The position numbers and the translations under genes were made by a program. This document shows positions 61,967 to 64,000 of a stretch of 64,000 nt of DNA, one piece after another. The notes below the pieces were generated by a model, which was not told the origin of the DNA, made no database searches, and saw nothing but the letters and a program-made list of their open reading frames with translations. Location: NCBI RefSeq assembly GCF_008801605.1, contig NZ_VZPJ01000012.1, forward strand, positions 124,001 to 188,000. Direction: 5' to 3'. Position 1 is the first letter of the stretch. Each line of letters starts with the position of its first letter. The DNA is from Pseudomonas brassicacearum subsp. brassicacearum (lineage in GTDB: Bacteria > Pseudomonadota > Gammaproteobacteria > Pseudomonadales > Pseudomonadaceae).

Positions 61967-62266
61967 CGAAAGCCCTCCCATTGGCGGCGGTTTGAAGTGC
62001 CTCGCGGCACAGGCATTCCAAAAAGCCCGGTTGCCCAGGCTTTTCAGTAATGCGCTTGATCTTTCGGCGCGACTGGCGCGGTACGGATCCATTCAAATTG
62101 TTCCTCCGACCGCGGTCCCTGCCCGCCGGATAACTGCTTCTGGTGCTTTACGCTGCACACCCGGGTCAGTTGCCAACCCTCTGAACCGTTAAGGCCGGTT
62201 CATCGCTGCCTGTTGGTGGAACTAAAGAGCTTCGTTGCCAGCCGCTTTGTCGAGCGGCTTGGACAC

Positions 62267-62295
62267 AGAATATGCATGGATGCATATACAGTCAA
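62267..62295 (-). promoter_or_regulatory. Main tailocin promoter (sigma70)
   Basis: On the minus strand TTGACT (62295-62290), a 17-base spacer, TATTCT (62272-62267). The spacer is almost filled by the palindrome ATATGCATCCATGCATAT, so a bound repressor would block RNA polymerase. Confidence 0.8.
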
Positions 62296-62339
62296 TGCGT
62301 AAATGCATTTATTTATGCGCGACCAATGCGCAAATGCAT
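62272..62339. promoter_or_regulatory. Three operator sites ATGC-N6-GCAT
   Basis: 14-base sites at 62272-62285 (ATGCATGGATGCAT), 62295-62308 (ATGCGTAAATGCAT) and 62326-62339 (ATGCGCAAATGCAT), all with identical half-site spacing. They cover and flank the -35 region. A fourth such site precedes the repressor gene. Binding by the adjacent repressor is inferred. Confidence 0.75.
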
Positions 62340-62381
62340 GAAACCCTTGGGAACACGGGGGTTGCGGCTTTTCAGGAGGCG

Positions 62382-62409
62382 AAAAAAAACCCGCACGGCG
62401 GCGGGTTTT
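62382..62409 (-). terminator. Terminator of the repressor gene
   Basis: On the minus strand AAAACCCGC-CGCCGT-GCGGGTTTTTTTT, 18 bases after the repressor stop. Confidence 0.88.
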
Positions 62410-62426
62410 ATCTGACAGCGGAGGGG

Positions 62427-63161
62427 TTAACGGGCGTACATGCCCCACCAGAAGACGTGACCGAGGATGACGATTTGCTCGTCCTGCATTTCCTGGAAGG
62501 TGTAGTCCTCATCCGGATGCTCATCACGGTTGAAGCTGCGCAGGCGGATGCCGGTGGGCAGGCGATAAAGCTGCTTCACCCGCAATTGGCCGTTGTGATT
62601 GATGGCGTAGAGGTCACCGTCGACAATGTCGCCGATCCCACACTTGCCTGCGTTCACCCCAACCGTGGCCCCGTCGCGCAGCACCGGCAACATACTGTTG
62701 CCGCGCACCGTCACGCACTTGGCCTGATCAAACTGTACGCCGTTGTGGCGCAGGCTGCGCTTGCCAAAGCGCAGGCTTGAGCGCTCGCTTTCCTCGATGA
62801 CGAATCTTCCTGATCCAGCAGCCAATTCAACCTCGCGCAGAAAAGGGACCGACACTTCGTCTTCTTCGACGGGTGTTTCGTCGTCCCACAGGCTTATGTC
62901 CTTGAGTTCGGAATGCGGCTCATCGCGGCGGGCATTGCCGGCGGGCACAACGTCCGCGCGCCCGCGCAACTGATCGGTGCTCACGGCAAAATATTCGGCG
63001 ATCTTCGAGATGTGTTTATCCGAAGGATCGACGATCTTGCCGCTGAGGATCCGCGAGAGGGTGGACTGAGGCACGCCGGTACGCCGGTGAAGCTCCGTGG
63101 GGGAGATCCCGTGCTGATCGAGCAATGCTCTTAATACGGTAGAAACGTTGCGTTTTTGCAT
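62427..63161 (-). CDS. prtR: PrtR/LexA-like repressor (XRE + S24 peptidase)
   Basis: A 244-residue repressor. The N-terminal HTH is STVLRALLDQHGISPTELHRRTG and PQSTLSRILSGK. The self-cleavage Ala115-Gly116 bond lies in VELAAGSGRF, the catalytic Ser156 in RGNSMLP and Lys196 in LRVKQLY. RecA filaments should trigger cleavage, as for lambda CI and PrtR, relieving repression of the tailocin. Starts at 63161 (MQKRNV) and 63170 (MRVMQK) are both possible; neither has a strong ribosome site. No PrtN-type activator gene is visible. Confidence 0.88.
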   Translation of the reverse strand: MQKRNVSTVLRALLDQHGISPTELHRRTGVPQSTLSRILSGKIVDPSDKHISKIAEYFAVSTDQLRGRADVVPAGNARRDEPHSELKDISLWDDETPVEEDEVSVPFLREVELAAGSGRFVIEESERSSLRFGKRSLRHNGVQFDQAKCVTVRGNSMLPVLRDGATVGVNAGKCGIGDIVDGDLYAINHNGQLRVKQLYRLPTGIRLRSFNRDEHPDEDYTFQEMQDEQIVILGHVFWWGMYAR

Positions 63162-63197
63162 AACGCGCATAATGCTTGTTCTTTTCGTAGAAGACAA

Positions 63198-63211
63198 ATG
63201 CTGTTTTGCAT
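63198..63211. promoter_or_regulatory. Operator-like site upstream of the repressor gene
   Basis: ATGCTGTTTTGCAT fits ATGC-N6-GCAT, 27-36 bases upstream of the possible repressor starts, next to TTGCATAAATATGCAA. Autoregulation is inferred. Confidence 0.65.
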
Positions 63212-63223
63212 AAATATGCAATG

Positions 63224-63321
63224 TGTAGGAGCTGTCGAGTGCAACGAGGCTGCGATCTTTCCCCAGACACTTGAATCTCAAGCGAAAGATCAAAAGATCG
63301 CAGGCTTCGCCAGCTCCTACA
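63224..63321. repeat. Long palindromic repeat, inverted copy of the 2384-2497 family
   Basis: Bounded by TGTAGGAGCTG and CAGCTCCTACA. It shares GTGCAACGAGGCTGCGATCT and GAAAGATCAAAAGATCG with the element at 2384-2497, in opposite orientation. Confidence 0.85.
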
Positions 63322-63458
63322 AAAGCCAACCCCCCTCACCCGGGATTTGCCCTACACGTCCCTAAGAAAAGGCTCCAACCCCGTCCCCCAAATGTGCGAC
63401 GCAAGGCTACGTTTTCTTGCGCCTCTGCCTACAACTACGCCAGAATCCGCCGGCTTGT

Positions 63459-63709
63459 GCGCCTTGGAGCCCCTCGGTACTTTTGATCCTGTCACTGCCC
63501 ATCAGTGATCGGGTTTAGTCGCTCGGTATTCCAAGGCGCTCATTGCTCCATTCAGTCAGGTACTTCTATTCCTGCACTTGATGGTAGCTGTGCGCAGGGC
63601 GCCCTCGGGCGCGCCGGTTTCTTGGATCCCCGGTCGACTAACCTGCGTACAGCTGCCGCCCCTCGTTTAGTCGCGAGTGAGTGGTGGCTCAACTTCAAGG
63701 ATCCATAGA
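63459..63709 (+). promoter_or_regulatory. Structured-looking leader of the DUF6124-type gene
   Basis: No convincing gene. A 10-base inverted repeat GCGCCTTGGA (63459-63468) / TCCAAGGCGC (63530-63539) encloses a CACTG-CCCAT-CAGTG hairpin (63493-63507). A GGGCGCCC-type hairpin follows near 63600. GTTTAGTCGC occurs twice, at about 63513 and 63666. Confidence 0.5.
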
Positions 63710-64000
63710 ATGCCGAAGAACACTCCAAATCCCCCAGACGATCACGTCTCCCGCAGCCAATCGGCCAACGCCAAGAAACTCGACGACGCGGCCACCCGCG
63801 CCCTGGACTATTACCTCAAGCCGAAAGCCGACAAAGAAACCTGCGACACACCCGACACCCTTTTCATCATCGCCCCCAACATCGACGCCGAATGCCTGCT
63901 CGCCAACCTCAGCGAAACCCTGGCCTCGGCCAACGCCATGGTCAGCGACCTGGCATTCGACCTGAAGGGCTCGCGACGGAATATCTTGCTGGGGGTTCAA
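63710..64000 (+). CDS. DUF6124 (formerly DUF3077-like) family protein, 3' end outside window
   Basis: The frame starting ATGCCGAAGAAC runs open to the window end (97 codons). MPKNTPNPP at the start, KKLDDAATRALDYYLKP, APNIDAECLLANLSETLASA and SRRNILLGVQ match a small cytoplasmic protein family that is abundant and multicopy in fluorescent pseudomonads. Function unknown. AAGGATCC upstream may serve as the ribosome site. Confidence 0.82.
   Translation, partial: MPKNTPNPPDDHVSRSQSANAKKLDDAATRALDYYLKPKADKETCDTPDTLFIIAPNIDAECLLANLSETLASANAMVSDLAFDLKGSRRNILLGVQ

Larger units (their letters stand above)
61967..62426. promoter_or_regulatory. Tailocin control region and long com leader
   Basis: A 460-base gap between com and the repressor gene. 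Its right half holds the main promoter, operators and repressor terminator. The left half (61967-62255) would be a leader of roughly 290 bases on the com mRNA, containing GGAGGAACAATTTG followed by an ATG whose frame runs into com. Confidence 0.6.
42022..63161 (-). mobile_element. R-type (Mu-like contractile) tailocin gene cluster with cargo
   Basis: A one-strand block encodes a repressor, lysis proteins, contractile tail, baseplate, and three fibre sets, but no capsid, portal, terminase, replication or integrase gene. It therefore makes a headless phage-tail bacteriocin, not a phage. The tail gene order follows phage Mu gp37 to gp48. Location beside cinA-recA matches R-tailocin clusters known in fluorescent pseudomonads. 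An accessory segment (58.1-61.8 kb) carries a colicin M-like gene, a jelly-roll protein gene and a group II intron remnant. Confidence 0.92.

Noticed and set aside
61848..62096. 82-codon minus-strand frame overlapping com in another phase
   Set aside because: It has a possible GGAGG site but overlaps the conserved com frame out of phase and has no recognisable content.
42022..63161. Intact temperate prophage
   Set aside because: No integrase, capsid, portal, terminase, replication gene or att repeats can be seen. The gene set is that of a headless tail particle.

Overview
The window is chromosomal DNA of a Pseudomonas of the fluorescens group. The evidence is high-GC coding sequence, recognisable Pseudomonas gene neighbourhoods (fpr/finR/dgkA/erdR, recX-recA-cinA, an aot-type amino-acid transporter), many REP/REPIN palindromes of the 'GTGGGAGCGAGC' type, and a Mu-like contractile-tail bacteriocin cluster next to cinA. 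This assignment is by eye; no database search was possible.

From 1 to about 41.9 kb lies ordinary core genome. It starts with the 3' part of an Ntn-hydrolase acylase. Next come the two halves of a known DNA-repair set: a metallo-beta-lactamase exonuclease with an ATP-dependent ligase (2.6-5.4 kb), and an Lhr-Core helicase with a metallophosphoesterase (10.1-13.2 kb). A complete basic-amino-acid ABC transporter operon sits between the halves. Then follow dcd, a cold-shock gene with a long leader, a DUF481 protein, an alkyltransferase-like protein, ampG, proS, a lipoprotein gene, LexA-boxed dinB, twin initiator tRNA genes each with its own promoter and terminator, mprF-acvB, kup, rimO, a GNAT gene, a pseudouridine-synthase-like gene lacking the catalytic Asp, DUF1456, trmO, fpr/finR, dgkA, erdR, a tapT-like gene, a PA3611-type secreted protein, a LOG protein, recX, LexA-boxed recA and cinA.

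From 42.0 to 63.2 kb is an R-type tailocin cluster with Mu-like tail genes, all on the minus strand. It has no capsid, portal, terminase or integrase gene. In transcription order it contains: an autocleavable PrtR/LexA-like repressor; a sigma70 promoter overlapped by operators; com; a secreted jelly-roll-like protein; a holin; a decayed second com; a colicin M-like bacteriocin with a probable membrane immunity protein; a terminator; a deleted group II intron; a gene stub; then gp37, gp38, sheath, tube, the tail chaperone with a -1 frameshift, tape measure, baseplate genes, three tail-fibre/chaperone pairs, GH19 endolysin and nested Rz/Rz1 spanins. DNA damage should activate RecA, trigger repressor self-cleavage and induce the particle. 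The lysis genes would release both the tailocin and the colicin M-like toxin.

The most interesting region is 58.1-62.4 kb. Two cargo genes, a lipid II-targeting bacteriocin and a jelly-roll secreted protein, each lie directly behind a Com-type zinc-finger gene, an arrangement like com-mom of phage Mu. A terminator and an intron remnant separate this cargo block from the structural genes. The right end (63.7 kb onward) holds the start of a DUF6124-type gene behind a leader with conspicuous inverted repeats.
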